Positions 63,011 to 64,000 of a stretch of 64,000 nt of DNA are shown here, in pieces. How positions within the stretch are numbered: position 1 is the first letter of the stretch; each line of letters opens with the position of its first letter. The notes under the pieces were generated by a model. The model saw only the letters and a list, made by a program, of their open reading frames with translations. It was not told where the DNA came from and searched no databases. Where the stretch lies: NCBI RefSeq assembly GCF_014805685.1, contig NC_060896.1:4770889-4834888 (forward strand), read 5' to 3'. This stretch comes from Silurus meridionalis (lineage: Eukaryota > Chordata > Actinopteri > Siluriformes > Siluridae). Position numbers and translations under genes: made by a program.

Positions 63011-64000
63011 TCCTTAAAATACCAAAATATTGGTACAAATACGTGAATTATTACACCGTAACCGTACCGTAAATAGTAAGGACACAGTGTTCTGATGTGT
63101 AAATGTCACACGAGACACTAGCTTACAGCCAGGTTTTCTTCCAAACTGTCGTTTTGGATCTTTGTGCATGAAGCAGGAATATACCATAGAATCCTGCCAC
63201 ACACTTATTCCACCTAGAGGAAATTTATGATAGACAGTTCACGTTTTTGAGAGTTGGAAGGAAACCGGAGAACCCAGAGGAAGCCCTGGCGGTGTGTAGC
63301 TCATTTTTAATTTACCATGTTCTCACACTGTGCTGCAGCTGTTAGCTCCGGTGAGATACAGCTGTGAGAGCTGCGGCGTAAAAGCGTAATACTCCGAGCA
63401 GACACAAGGGGTCAGCATTGGCTTTAACTAAGGCAAAACCAGACCGTGTAAGCTCACTCTTCTTTTGTTTTTCAAACTCCTGGAGTCACACTCGTCTGTC
63501 CCCTTTAACTTCTCCATCTCGGTCTCATCCTCCATCTCATCTCATCCTTTCTTTTTTTTATTTATTTTTTTATTTTTTTTAATAAAACGAGCCGGACGCA
63601 TATATCGATACCCCCGGAGTATCCGGTATCACGTGTTGCTTTTTTTCCACAAAGAGTTCTCTGTAAAGTAAAGTTAGGTGTCTTATGTTCGGTTCTGTTT
63701 CTTTCCTCCGGAGGTGCACGGAGCCTAAATCTGCCCGAGCTGATGCAACGCCTCTGCCTCCCTCTCAGAGAACGGAAGAGTGTGTGTGATGGATGCGCTG
63801 TATATTAAAATAGCAACGGTGTATCATACAGTTTATAGGAAGGAACGCAATGAAAGCATTGTGTGTGTAAACCATTCAAAACAAACCTTCACTACTTAAC
63901 TTTCTTCATGCACTCTCTTTATACGGCCCAAAAACACAAGCGACAGTGCAAATAAAAAAGAGTTTTTTGTAAGTTGTATCTATTGACTAATTTCTGAAGG
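63011..64000 (+). other. taf4: taf4 intron 9, remainder of window
   Basis: I see no exon, RNA gene or clear repeat beyond short T-rich runs near 63550-63580. The TAF4 histone-fold exons must lie to the right of the window. Confidence 0.6.

Overview
This window is nuclear DNA from a ray-finned fish (teleost). The evidence is vertebrate-type split genes with GT-AG introns, several families of Tc1/mariner-like transposons and miniature inverted-repeat elements, tRNA-derived SINEs with a tail common in fish, and very dense (CA)n/(TG)n and (AT)n microsatellites. The repeat mix suggests an otophysan such as a catfish, but that is inference. No bacterial, viral or organellar genes were seen.

Four protein-coding genes are supported. 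garre1 (formerly KIAA0355; + strand, CDS 4398-26342, 13 coding exons, about 1,077 aa) occupies the left 26 kb. ss18l2 (- strand, CDS 28842-29827, 4 exons, 90 aa) lies tail-to-tail with it. lsm14a (- strand, CDS 33033-39698, 10 exons, about 470 aa) follows. taf4 (+ strand, starting at 43303) fills the right end; nine exons are present and its histone-fold exons lie beyond the window. lsm14a and taf4 are divergent, separated by about 3.6 kb of repeat-rich DNA. garre1 and lsm14a products both belong to cytoplasmic mRNA-regulation/RNP-granule biology, ss18l2 is a small SS18-family protein, and taf4 is a core TFIID subunit.

Three of the four genes (garre1 exon 1, lsm14a exon 2, taf4 exon 1) each carry one apparent single-base deletion that breaks an otherwise intact, conserved frame. 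The repeated -1 pattern in genes with good splice sites points to consensus errors in the assembly more than to gene death, but each needs checking.

The non-coding part is unusual for its tandem repeats. taf4 intron 2 holds a 1.2 kb array of 30-32 bp units rich in the branch-point consensus TACTAAC, then a ~2.9 kb array of 23 bp units with higher-order structure, then a strong palindromic CTCF-like site. A diverged array of the first motif, in reverse orientation, sits about 42 kb away in garre1 intron 1. (TG)n tracts abut or lie just upstream of several 3' splice sites in garre1 and taf4. I did not find a convincing new gene system; the repeats, the frameshifts and the ancient gene linkage are the points most worth following.
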